Source of the DNA: Entoloma clypeatum
Taxonomy: Eukaryota > Basidiomycota > Agaricomycetes > Agaricales > Entolomataceae
Assembly (NCBI GenBank): GCA_963565915.1
Contig: OY751496.1
Coordinates: 1,984,001-2,048,000 of the forward strand
DNA length: 64,000 bases
Reading direction: 5' to 3'
Under the pieces are notes generated by a model. The model saw only the letters and a program-made list of their open reading frames with translations. It searched no databases and was not told the DNA's origin. This document shows positions 1-10,825 of this stretch, in pieces (positions within the stretch are counted from its first letter, which is position 1; every line of letters begins with the position of its first letter). A program made the translations under genes and the position numbers.

Positions 1-896
1 TACCATAGGTGAGACTAACTGCCGCGGTCCCGAACAAGACATTAGTCTCACTCAATTCTTCGATGGATTATTTTCTAGAGGACACATATGGCACACAACC
101 AGAACAGCGGTGTTGGTCGATGCTGTGTGGCGCTCGACGCAGTGGCATTCGGAAATTTGACTGTGCGCCGTCAATACAGTCGATTCGAGCGCCGACGGAA
201 AACCTCATCAGTTTGGATGCGGTTGCACTTCGATCACAAAATAATCCATCGAAATAATCCAGATCTGAGTGAGACATAATATATTTGCTTTGTTCATCCT
301 GAAAATCATTCATGAGCTTGAGCCTGTGTCAAAAAGCAAGACAGGCAGGCAGAATAGGCCCTTCAGGCTCATTCTCCTGATTCCCTGCCGCCCTCCTCTC
401 CTTTCATGGAGGAAGCTGCTCCTTCATGCCCCTAGTAAGATTCCCGAGCCGCGTAATAACGCATGCTGGCATTTCGGCATATTGAGACGCGACGTGACGG
501 GTTTTTGACGTGAAAAGTGAATATTAATATGCTCCTCAACTATGTGTAATTTCTATAATCGGACTTTTGTACACAACTCTATCAATGACCATCTATCAAT
601 TGTTCAGCCCTGATGAGGGCGAAAGTACTTAGATCTCGCGTAGTTTTGTCCGCCGAATTGATGGATGACCATTTCATCCTCAATCTTCGAGACCAATCAA
701 CCCTTCTTTCAATACATACAACACCGTTGTCATAATTTACTCGTGCCGTGCAATGGTCCATGTGGATGCGGGGTATAGACTAAACGATACAGAAAGAAAA
801 AAGCAATGATATAGAATGCCAGTCTACGGCGACAGCAAAATGACTGTTCGGATGTAACTGACGGAAAAAGTCAAGTATACGCTATAGATCCGCGAT
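1..896. other. No gene recognised
   Basis: Only short open frames lie here and none shows a recognisable domain or a convincing spliced structure. This stretch is downstream (3') of the minus-strand RING gene that ends at 897, so part of it is probably that gene's 3' UTR. I see no repeat or RNA gene. Confidence 0.5.
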
Positions 897-3569
897 CTAG
901 CTCCACCAGCCCTCTTCGCTCAACGATTGGACAAAGGCCGCACTCGCGACTCTCGGAGTAGGTGCACTGATTTCAGGTGAGCGCGTCATATACGAGAGGC
1001 CGAGCGCATTACCAAGACCATCGCGTCTATGGTTCTCAAAGCCCTCCCCCGTCGTTGCCGCGGCGGGCACAGCCTCTTGCTGCTGCCGTGACGGCTCATA
1101 TCGCCTATGATATCTCGCCCGAGAAGCCGCCTGGGCCTGAGGCCGCGACGACCGACCCGAAGGCTCTACAGGCGGCGCATGCTGAGGTGGAGCACCTTGT
1201 GACAGTCTCGATGGGTAAGTTCCGTGGCGCCGATCTGGGGGTTGTTGATGGTCGTGCTGAGGCGGTCGTGCAGTCGCCGCGGTCGAAGCGGATCGCAATG
1301 ACGTCCTCCTCGCACGCGGCGTCGCGTTGTCGTGATTCCTATCCTCCACGCCTTCTTCACGACGGAGCCGCTGCCGGTCCTCAGGCACGAGCTGGACAGC
1401 CTCAACTCCAGTCGTTAGCGACTCAATGGAGTACGCCACGCTCGTCCGCTGACCGCCCACGTCATCGTCCCCGAAAGAATGGAGCCGTAGGTCGCGGACG
1501 CTCCGGATCTCGTCGGGCCGCTGGAAAAGCATGTCCTCCGTGACGGGGAGCCGTGAGGGCGAGATCGGATTCATGGTGTTCACGGTTCCCCAGGACGACA
1601 GGCTGGCGAGACTCACTCGGTTAGGATCACCTGCATTCGGGGGTGAGGATTGTTGTGTGGTGATCCCTGCCGATTGACGACGCAGGCCAGAGACCCGTCC
1701 AGCAACAGGTGATGGAATATATGCAGTGGTGGGTGACTCGGTCGCGACCGTCGTCGAGATAGGTTGGGTGGCCCTGCGTCGGGAGGGACGGCCGGGAGTC
1801 GAAGAGGGAGTTGTGTTTGATGAGGGTAGTGGCACAGTTGTTAACGCAGAGTTGAACGGGGGAGCAGACGGAGGAGTTGCCTCGGTTAGACGGTATGACA
1901 TCGAAGAGGTTCTATGCACAGGCGGTATTGTTGGAATAGTCGAAGTAGCGGGGAGGGGCGCAGTCAATGGCATAGCAGCCTGCTGCTGCGTCACCGGTGA
2001 TAATGAGCGGTCATGGAAACCTGATCGGGATGGGGCAGAGGCGGCAGAAGGTGGTGGTAGTGGCGGCGGTGGCGGCGGTTGTAAACGGGAAGATCGCGGG
2101 TGTGATTGGCTGGGCTCTGGAGGAGCACTCGTATTGCCCCGGTCGGTAGCCACACGGTACCCAGCACTGACTCCATGGGCGTATCCGTTGATGACATATT
2201 CTTCCACCAATGAATATATATCTATAGGCCGGGATTCAGAGCGACCATTACCCGGTTGAAGCCACGATGGATGCGGCTGAACTCCCTGCACAGGTTCCTC
2301 GCTCCACTGTGCTTCCTGTCCCTGGGCGTAGTATTGCTCATCGGTTGCGCTTCTTGACGGCAGCACGAACCTCTTGTCTGGCGGCGCTCCTGGCATAATC
2401 GCGATGCTAGGCCCAGGCTGGTTCTCATCGGCCTCCGCTATCTTCGAGTCCCAAGAGGACGGAGCCCGGACGTTGAAGCTGTGAGGTTGGTCGGCCTCCC
2501 GTGCCCTTCCTTTACCCTTTCTATCTCTGCTGGTCGTGCTGGTCGTCGGCACTGGGGGTTGCGTTTGCTCGGCGCTTGGCAGCCCGTTTGCGGTCGAGTA
2601 CGGATTGGGAGCGGACGGATCCACGTGTCCATGTCCATTCATCTGGTGGTCGGCGGTAGGATATTGGGTATACCAGTGAGCAAATTGCTCGAGGTGCACT
2701 GGCTCTGGCGGAGGAGGCAGTGGGTTGTGGGCCCCCGGAGAAGGGACGGTTCGTAAGGATGTGATCTCGGCCTGAAGCTGCCCCAGATCTCCTTCATACT
2801 GACGGTTCTGAATACACGGGCATAAACCCTGAGCCATAAATTCTTCAATGCAAGAGACTTACCTGCCTGAACTCGAAACATGAGTATAGCACTAGTTTAA
2901 TGAGAGCGCATCAACAACGTACATCTCAAGTTCCCGGACGCGCTCACGAAGACTCTCCTCCGTCGCAGCCGCAGTATCGACGCGCAGGGACTGACTCATC
3001 TGCCATTGTTGTATCTGCCGCTGCATACGCTTGATAGACCTCAGGTTCTCGGCCTGTTCCGTTCTGAGCGAGATAATAGCCTCCATCGCTTCCTGGGCTT
3101 TCGTCAGCGCCTCAAACTGCAAAACGCTTCATTACCAGAACAAGATTCGTCCAGAGAGACTGCAGATATGCGTACCCTGTTTCCCGACCCCATCCATGAC
3201 CGAATTTCCCCAAGCAACGCGACAAGATCCTCATTCTGCGGCTCCACATCCCACAGAACCACCAGCCGCCTGAGCAGGTCCAGTCCCTCGCTATTAGACT
3301 GCATGTCGGAAGATTCACCGGTGATCAGTTTCTTCGCTCGTTCAGGCAAATACGGCTTGCGACACAACGGACACAGCGTCGGATGGACGGTATAGAGACA
3401 GCTGCAAAATCGACGTTAACAGAGAGGATTGTACGCGCATTAGATATTGCACATACTCTCTGCAAAAGATGTGACCGCAAGGAATGGCATGTGGTGGTCG
3501 GGGCGCCTCATACGTGAAAGGTTCCAGACAAATATCGCAGCAGCTTTCCCGATGGATGATCAACGGCAT
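897..3569 (-). CDS. RING-finger / coiled-coil / proline-rich protein (paralogue 1)
   Basis: Probable E3 ubiquitin ligase or RING scaffold; the substrate is unknown. My model has five exons: 3457-3569, 3176-3401, 2923-3116, a 4-nt microexon 2863-2866, and 897-2807. These join in frame to about 815 aa. The N-terminus carries a split C3HC4-type RING: CDIC near residue 10, CGHIFC about 20 residues later, then CPLC just after the first intron. Residues ~115-180 are a charged coiled coil rich in E, Q and R (for example RVRELE). The remaining ~600 residues are low-complexity, rich in Pro, Ser, Thr and Arg, and probably disordered. The start is the first Met before the RING cysteines. The architecture matches the gene at 13523-15078. 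Seen: Cys/His spacing, splice signals, frame continuity. Inferred: ligase activity. Confidence 0.8.
2863..2866 (-). other. Inferred 4-nt microexon of RING gene 1
   Basis: On the minus strand the coiled-coil exon ends in phase 2 before GTACGT (intron 2867-2922). The bases GCAG then lie between a TTCAG acceptor and a GTAAGT donor, and the long last exon follows an ATTCAG acceptor (intron 2808-2862). Splicing directly from the coiled-coil exon to the last exon would be out of frame. The 4-nt exon restores the frame and adds the tail of one codon plus one more codon. RING gene 2 needs the same arrangement. Confidence 0.7.
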
Positions 3570-3803
3570 GGAGGCCGCAAATGATTACCTCGCTTACAAG
3601 GCCCTCCGCCTCCTTTCAAGAGGGGTAGAGAACAGGCGATCCCCTGGCCTTCAGAGGTGCAGTAGATAGGTATAATGGCAGGACACACAAGGATTCCCCT
3701 GAAGCTATGCCTCGTGCCGTAAATTTAGCACAGCCATCAATCCAGTATTGTGCTCAAACAATTGCAACAGTCTAGATACTACTACCAAGAACGAAAAACG
3801 ACA

Positions 3804-6035
3804 TTACAAAGGTATCCTAGCACCCTTGCAGCTCAGAAAGGCAAGGTCTCCACCTCTCGTACTTCTCAAATAAGCACCCAAGCTAGCAAACGCCTCAGCT
3901 CTTGCGTCAAGCAGCGGCCTGATCAGGCTTCCCGCACGTAACGACTTCTGAGGGTTGTACCGTCGCTCTTCAGGCTCTGCCGTGTCGAGAACGCTTCCCC
4001 GCTTTCTGATGAAGGGATTGGGAGGAGGAGGAGGCGGCCGAATGTACCACCCCATCTCGCTCACAGTCGCCGGTTTGGAAAATGCGAGGCCGACACAGAG
4101 TTTGCAGAGTGTCAAGAAAGTCTTCAACCTAAGGAAAGATTGATGAGCATCACTTCTTGAATCGTAGGAACAAGACCTCACCGCCTGTAATTGCCTATAA
4201 AACAATAGAAAGACAATTCATCAGAAAAGAAAAGCCAAAAACGGAATGAAGCACCCACTATAGACGAAATACCCATGCCACTTGACCAACAGATAAAAAC
4301 TGCTATACATCGCCCCAACAAGACCCAAGACTTTCTTCGCCTTCGCAATTTCTCCGTCTTCCCTATCAATGATCGCCCACGTCCAATCCAACAGCCGCAT
4401 CTTCCTTAACACCCCCAACACAGCCCCGGCACCGAGCCCCAACCCAATCCCACCGCCGATAGACTTGAACTGAGCCCTGGCCTCCTCCTCTCCCTCGGCA
4501 GCCAACAGCCTGCTAGCCAGACCTCCCGTGAGGTATGCTGGTATATGTAGCACCATGGAAGGTGCAAAAAAGACGAAGCTGAGGAGCGCCGTTGGGAGTT
4601 GCATTGTCTTGCGGAGCACATGTAATAGGCGGAATTTTTTTGAGGACAATCCTCTCGAGGGAAGGAGGGAGTCGAGTACGGAGTGTTCGATTCTTGTGTA
4701 GTGCAGGAGCGCATAGTACTTGGTGAGGGACGCCTTGACGGATTTTAAGAGGGGCTTTCCTACCTCTGACGAAGGAGGTGTAAAGACCTTGACGAGGCTA
4801 TAACTGTCTAAATGAGGGGGTGATATAGTATAACAAGGGACTCACGTCTGAGAGACGTCCACCCAATCTTGCAACGGCACGTTCGCCGGAGCTCCCCACA
4901 GAATGTCTCTGGCCATTTGTGCGGCATATAACGTATCCCTTGACGAAGAACCATCAAGAAGAACGTTGCAAAAATAAACAAAACAAGTCTCACCAATCAG
5001 GCGCATTAACCGTCATCTCAGTCATCTGTCTCTCAACCTCTCCCATAATCTTCTTCACCGCCAGCCTCGACGCCGCCTCCACATCCACCCCTTCCTTGAA
5101 TATTTCTTCAGTATAATCTTTGATCGAAATTGGCGTGCCATATCTGAATCTTCGTTCAGAATAAACCCCAAAGACGCCTGCAAGAACACGAACTTGACAC
5201 AGATCTGCAGCATAGAAAATTAGTTTACGTACAAAGAGCCCATAAACCACTCACACGGCTCAAATACCGGGATTTATCAGTATACACGATCCCAACGGGG
5301 ACGATCTTCAACTCCTTCCCCTTCTTCATCCCGTCTTCCTCCCTCGCGCGCGTCCACCGCACATACTCGACAGCAGCCCACGCAGCCCCAGGCATGAACT
5401 GCACGATGCTCGGCTGCGTATAACTCGTGCCCTCTGGAAAGACCCCAATGACCCGCCCCGCCGCCAGCGCATTCGACGACTCACGGAAGAGATTCATTTG
5501 CGGCGACGACACCGGTAAACTGAACGCACTCGCGCCGGGGCTCGAAGTCGGTGAAACAGTTCCGGTATTAGGGTTCCGCTTGACCGGGATGGCGCCCGCA
5601 GATGAGAGGATCGGCCTAACTAGAGGATTGGCGAACATAGAGGACTTAGCCCAGAACGAGAGCTGCCGCCGGTGAGGAATAGTTGCGGCTGAGTGGCGCG
5701 AGAGCTTGAGTGAATTGGAAGGGCAGGAAGGCATGGTAACGGCCCACCGAGTGTAGCGATGTCGATGATTTCGTTGTGGTGCGTCGATGCTCTGCCATTG
5801 AATTCGTCAGATACGACCAGGTCAGCGGCGCGTCGGTAAGAGCTACAAGCCAAGTGACACCAAGACTGGCCTTGCTGGCTCGATTCCCGGAATAGAGGAC
5901 AGGATAGACATACATTATCAGAGGCCCGTCTGGATCCACGTTCTCTTCACCTTCGACGTGAACTTCAGAGTAGAATCCATCCAGTGTCCACTCAGAAATC
6001 TGCCGGAGTGCACGGTAGACGAGCTTGAGCTCCAT
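3804..6035 (-). CDS. Glycerol-3-phosphate / DHAP acyltransferase-like protein (PlsC family)
   Basis: Membrane-bound acyltransferase, probably catalysing the first acylation step of phospholipid and triacylglycerol synthesis in the ER. The first exon (5914-6035) joins 5748-5791 across a GT-AG intron to form the block I motif HHNEIID (H-x4-D). The next exon starts at 5688 and holds the block III motif GVFPEGTSY near minus-strand 5430 and a block IV-like VPVGIVYTDK. The C-terminal half (about 4650-4220) contains hydrophobic segments suitable for membrane anchoring (LLSFVFFAPSMVLHIPAYL and a Gly-rich stretch GGGIGLGLGAG). The tail ends at 3804. Several further introns of 50-60 nt are needed between 5250 and 4200; I did not fix all their boundaries. 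The start is the ATG at 6035, which leads directly into the domain. The fungal SCT1/GPT2-like group is my best match, but a lysophosphatidate acyltransferase is possible. Confidence 0.78.
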
Positions 6036-6538
6036 CGGCGCTGTACGGTTCGTCCGGTACCCGACTGAAGTGAGTTGTCAAGGCCACCGCTGAATTCAGT
6101 CGGTGTCGGAATTTGCAGACTGAGATCTTTTGTTCTGTTAGTTCTTTAGAACTTTTGCGGTTACCTTGAGTGATGAAGCCGGAATCAATGGTGGAAGTCA
6201 AAGTGTACGATCGCTTTGTGTGACCATACATATTGCAACGCCTCCCACGCGCATGCCATCGACCTGCAGTTTCTGCAGGTCAGCTTACTGACTTGTTACT
6301 GACAGTGTCATTCATCTGGAACACGGAGACTCACTATTCCTGTCGCATTGATATTCCCCAGGTGTGCCACATACGAAGGCTGCGCCCGCAAGCCCGTTTA
6401 CCTTATGGCGACCGCTGCAGGGGGGACCGTACCGGGGTGTGCGCAGGTTACCGAGCATATGTCGGTCTTACAGCTGACGAATCCAACAGCCTAACCGCGC
6501 TCCACAGGAGCATCTGATGGCCTACACACTATCATTGC

Positions 6539-7075
6539 ATGGAAAGGTTCGGCTTGACACGTCGTAACTTGTCTCGGGAGTTGAGGCTCAATCTACGAGG
6601 CGGCACGCCGGGAGAAAATGGGGTGGAGAATGTGGATGCATCCATTTACCGTTCTCCCAACCTCAACCCTACTACACCTCAGGAATTAGCGAAAGAACTT
6701 GTGCGAATCCTCCAGCGAAAACCACCAGGCAGGCCCAAATTCCGCAGTATAAGTTACCTTACGCAGATTGGAGTTCAAATCCTGAGGTAGTAACAACCGA
6801 ACCTTTTATTTGATCCTTCGCCAGTTAACCTCCAAATCACGGACTGCCAAAACTGCGTCGAAGACGACGATGCTACACTACCAATCTCGAAGCTCTTGTC
6901 CAGCGGGTCTCTGATGCAGGTTCAGAAATCGAGGACTCCGGATGAGGAAAGTGTTGGCGAGGAGAATAGCCATCTTAAGAGGACGGCTTGGATTGAAACG
7001 ACGAAGAAGGTATTGAACATCCTCGGGTTCAAGACAAGAGGACCATCGGTGACTGTCATACGCATCTACCCGTGA
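6539..7075 (+). CDS. Small hypothetical protein, two exons
   Basis: I do not recognise this protein. Exon 1 (6539-6746) starts with the first ATG of the open frame and ends in phase 1 at a GTATAAGT donor. Exon 2 (6825-7075) follows a CGCCAG acceptor and joins in frame, giving 152 aa. The protein is basic and hydrophilic, with two cysteines three apart (DCQNC) just after the splice and a Ser/Glu-rich middle. There is no signal peptide and no membrane segment. It is convergent with the carbonic anhydrase gene and the two 3' ends are under 100 bp apart. The support is frame continuity across good splice sites only; no homologue is known to me. Confidence 0.4.
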
Positions 7076-7162
7076 GGCTTCAATGAAGGACTTAGCCTCA
7101 TACAGTTATTCACCATGTCGGCCCCTAGTGATATGTAAGTCCCTCAATCTACCTTCAGCGAG

Positions 7163-7913
7163 TTAATAAACCCATCCATGCACCAACAATTCGCCTTTCT
7201 CCAAGTCGTTCCCGTTCCAAGCTTTCTGTACAACATCCGTGCTACAGATATTCTCGACCTGCAGTGCAACGTTTTTTTCAATCAAATGATTCAAATCGGC
7301 TGTCGGGAGAGATATGGCTAGTTGTGTAAGAGGTGCCAACCAGAGATTGAGAGGATCGTGGGCTGGCAGGCCTTCAACTGTCGCTGGCCTGTGTAAATCA
7401 ATGTCGTCCCTCTTAGCAGCTTTGTGGGAGGCATCAGCGCCGCCACATCCACTGTGTCCAATAACGATGACTGCAAAAGAGGATGAACATTCCAGCGTCT
7501 GAATGTGGCGAACAACTGAAAGTTAAACTGACCTTGAGATTGTTGACAGAAAATTGAAGCGCTGCCAAGGCACTGGTATCATCGATAAAGAATTGGCTGA
7601 GAAATATTGAGACGAGGAACTAGGCTATATGCATAATCTTACTTTGCGATGTTGCGATGGACAAAGATATCCCCCGGTTCACCATCTGTAATAACGGTAT
7701 CCGGTACCCTGGAATCAGCACACCCTGTCCAGAGTGTCTTTGACAATATCAGACGGCAGGTCATGAGGAGGAGACTGAAGTACTGACGGATGGCCGTTGG
7801 GGGATTTCGGCGGATCTCTTGAAAAAGGTGGCATCACGATCTACAACACGCTTGACCCAGCTGGCATTGGCATCGAGCATGCGTTCGGGAGTGGGTAGTG
7901 GAAGGTTTGCCAT
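7163..7913 (-). CDS. Beta-class carbonic anhydrase, prematurely stopped
   Basis: Reversible hydration of CO2 to bicarbonate with a catalytic zinc; cytosolic or mitochondrial. Four exons, 7788-7913, 7643-7737, 7533-7596 and 7163-7498, join exactly in frame to 206 aa. Family signatures are GCADSRVPD (zinc Cys, with the Asp-Arg dyad), [10 protein letters not shown], and GHSGCGGA (zinc His and Cys, H-x2-C). The start gives [11 protein letters not shown], the usual N-terminus of fungal beta-CAs. The frame stops with TAA right after HGWVY. The next 18 codons in the same frame read LAEGRLRDLHITRG and end at a second stop at 7109-7111, which looks like the normal conserved tail. The gene has therefore gained a nonsense codon, is read through, or contains a sequence error. 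The catalytic core is complete. Confidence 0.9.
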
Positions 7914-8436
7914 CGAGAAGAATCAAGAGCAGGATGAGTTTCCTCCGTCGATTTGACCCAACTTTATGTAGAGATGAAATGGAGACACATGATAGAAACC
8001 TACATACATACTAGTACTGCCCTGTGTGGATAAGAATTCAGAAATGTTCGTTGAAAGTTAATTAGTTTGACTGACCAGGTCATGCGCCAAACGGACCGAA
8101 CGTGCCCAGCTCGAGGGATGGCTAGAGGATCATAGTCGTCTCGATGAGGAAAATACATTGTCGACGGGAATGGCCCATCACCGGTGGAACCCAAGTGTGA
8201 GCTGACGACACTGACACTCATGATCACCTTGATAATAAGTTTGATAATCTGAACCAAAATTTCTACTGTTGATGCCCTCAAATTTCGTACTTCAAAAGTA
8301 AAGCGCAATTGCAAAAGGAAGTGGACGACCGCGGGGCAGGCCTTTGGAAAAGAGCCTGATGCGCGTCGAGCGGCGACATGGATTGAAAGGAGTTACAGAA
8401 ACGCAATACATAATATCTCCATCGCATCCAATACAA

Positions 8437-9127
8437 TCAGAGACGACGACCGCGACGACCACCCTGTTGGCAATACATGAGCTAGATTCGAGCAAAGGCC
8501 CTGGGGGTTCCTACATACCTTGCGTCTGGTGGAGTCAGTCGGGACGGGCGTGACGTCCTCGATACGGCCGATACGCATGCCAGCACGGGCGAGCGCACGG
8601 AGAGCAGCCTGAGCACCGGGGCCAGGCGTTTTTGTGCCGGTTCCACCGGTGGCGCGGAGCTTGATGTGCAGGGCGGTCACTCCGACCTCACGGCAGCGGG
8701 TGGCGACGTCCTGGGCAGCCAACATCGCAGCGTAGGGGGAGGACTCGTCTCTGTCGGCCTTGACCTTCATTCCGCCTGGAATAACCGCCTTGTCAGAGCA
8801 GGATCGTGGCTTGGATTTCGCACCACCCACCAGTAACACGAGAGATGGTTTCCTTTCCTGACAGATCGGTGACATGGACAAAGGTGTCGTTGAAGGAGGC
8901 GAAGATGTGGGCGACACCGAATACAAGTTCACCCTCTGCGACTTGGGGACCGAGAGAGACGGTGTTTTCTTCCTTGGCTGCCTTGACTTTCTTGGGAGGC
9001 TGAAAAACATCATCCGAGAGTCAGTCTCGCGATCCAACGTTTGCTGGGCGATTTCGGGGCAACGGATGCATTTCCCAGCATGCAATACATCCCCCAGAAG
9101 TAGGAAAGTGAGAATACAACGCACCAT
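8437..9127 (-). CDS. RPS14: 40S ribosomal protein S14 (uS11)
   Basis: Structural protein of the small ribosomal subunit platform, near the mRNA exit and the 3' end of 18S rRNA. Exons 9125-9127 (the start codon alone), 8831-8999, 8519-8775 and 8437-8463 join in frame to 151 aa, the usual eukaryotic length. The sequence contains [57 protein letters not shown], and the C-terminal GGRRGRRL encoded by the last 27-nt exon. An intron directly after the ATG and one just before the basic tail are common in ribosomal protein genes of fungi. All introns have GT-AG ends. This is the most secure call in the window. Confidence 0.97.
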
Positions 9128-9239
9128 TTTGACAGCGACGGGGATGAGGGCTTGAAGATGGTGGATTCAACGACGAGGACTGTCCAAATTTTGTCCAGGC
9201 ACACCTAACAAGCGTAAACACTGCACTATACCGGATTCA

Positions 9240-10438
9240 GCAATATGATCTCGTCACCATTTGATCCACTTTGTCTTCACCTTCTCGCTTCATAATTCAC
9301 GAGGAAGTATCTACAGCACTGGCGAGCCTGGAATTCGAACAAGAACACTGTGCTCGCAACATCTTTACCTCACTTTTTTTGGTGGAATCAGGTATCTCTA
9401 CTACGTTGGACGCCCAAGCTGTTCTACATCTCTTGCTGGAAATGTGGACAGGCCGTGGTATCCCTGTCACCCCAACCTCCGTCGTCACGATGTTGGTCAA
9501 CCAGGAGCTTCCGAAATCTTCATTTCTCCCGGCGCCCGCTACGTCGTAGTATTGCGGCGGCAACACGTATTTAAGGACTCGAGCCTCTACGATATGCAAA
9601 TAACGGAATTCGTATACCATGCCTCGTCCATCATGTCAAGCGTGTCGGATTTTCTCATGTCTAAGTTTTCTCGGGTTCGACGGGGACTGGGAGACGGAGA
9701 GCGGTATTCTGTCCCACTTCAACCTCTGTCCCCTCGATATTTTTCGTCTGTCTTTACCATCCGCCCTAGTCTTTGTATTGTTAACAAAACCGCGGTCTCC
9801 TTAGGGCATTAACAGAATGAAACATGGCAGACAATTCCTTTGTTCCGATTTCTTTCTCCCAAGTACATATCATCGAAAAGATCGCTGGACTCTAGCCCTC
9901 TTGATACTCAAGCTATCGTATCCATATTCCCAAGATCTCGGAAGAGGTGCCCGCGTTGAATTCGAAGCGGTTGGGATTGATCTGGGAATTGCGTCTGCAT
10001 TATGCCGTACATGCTGACCCTTCTTTCTTACCGCTTGTCCTATCCTTGCTAATGACATCATGAATCGTGCTTTAGACATCAATTTTATCTTTTATCTCGA
10101 CATAAATCCCAGGGATGCATGTGCCTACCCAGAACTATATCACCTATTTTTCAAACTCAAGGACACCTACTATTTCGCCATGTTCCCAAATTATTTGACG
10201 GGCCAGAAGTGAACCGGAAGGGCTCCCGGTTCACATCCGTTTAACCCTCACCATCTCAATCTCATCTCATCGATAAGATCATCTGACCCCTTCTGACCTC
10301 TTCCCGCAACCATCATCACCCGTCCCAACCGCTCTGTATCAGTCATATTACTATATTCTTGGCACATACCCCGGTCCGCGAGTATTATATCCCTCTACTC
10401 ACAAGCACACACCCTCATCACACCCCAATTCCGCTACC
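9240..10438. other. Gene-poor interval between RPS14 and the cyanase-like gene
   Basis: This contains the divergent upstream regions of RPS14 (-) and the small HTH gene (+). Several 60-180-codon open frames occur on the plus strand (for example a Cys-containing frame starting near 9619, and one at 9271-9549), but I could not join them into a spliced gene or match a family. A TATA-like TATTATAT near 10384 lies about 55 bp upstream of the HTH gene's ATG. Confidence 0.4.
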
Positions 10439-10825
10439 ATGGCCCCGGACCCACAGTGCTCAGCTCTCGCAGCCGCTAAGACGAAATCTGGTGACCTACC
10501 TTTTCTCATCGACCCGGTCATTTACTTGATTGACTGACTGCTGGTTCCCCAAAGGACTGTCTTACGCTGAGATCGCCATCAAGATTGGCAGTACGGAGCA
10601 ACATGTCACTGCCAGTGCGTCCATATATGATCTTTCGAATTCTTGTGACGACGATCGCACTCACCATCACAGTTTGCACCGGCAATGCAAAACCCACCAA
10701 GGCTGAGTTCGATGCCCTGGCGAAAGCCTTGAATATCACTGCGCCGGTACGCTAACAGAAACTCATGAACTTCTTTGCCTCTCTAAAGTCTCGCGCCGCA
10801 GTTACCGGGCTCGCACAGTGCATAG
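10439..10825 (+). CDS. Small HTH protein resembling the cyanase N-terminal domain
   Basis: Exons 10439-10490, 10555-10614, 10673-10746 and 10802-10825 are separated by introns with good GT-AG ends and join in frame to 69 aa. The product reads like the N-terminal helix-turn-helix domain of cyanate hydratase (cyanase): AAAKTKSGLSYAEIAIKIG, then TGNAKPTKAEFDALAKALN. The catalytic C-terminal domain, which carries the Arg-Glu-Ser active site of cyanases, is not present downstream: the frame stops at 10823-10825 and no further match follows in the next kilobase. As it stands the protein cannot be an active cyanase and is more likely a small DNA- or protein-binding module. The last exon is the least certain part, since another acceptor would give a different tail. 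Confidence 0.65.

Noticed and set aside
977..1543. 188-codon plus-strand frame and others opposite RING gene 1
   Set aside because: It is the complement of the Pro/Arg-rich exon 897-2807. The GC-rich low-complexity coding keeps the other strand open. No start context or domain.
2639..2881. Alternative start of the long RING-1 exon at its own internal ATG
   Set aside because: The RING, linker and coiled-coil exons upstream join it in frame with proper splice signals, so the exon is not a separate gene.
6770..6795. GTTCAAATCC resembling a tRNA B box
   Set aside because: The T-stem and acceptor stem do not pair and no A box lies at the right distance. It is inside the inferred intron of the 6539 gene.
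9310..9400. TTCGAATTCC on the minus strand as a possible tRNA
   Set aside because: No pairing acceptor or anticodon arms could be drawn around it.
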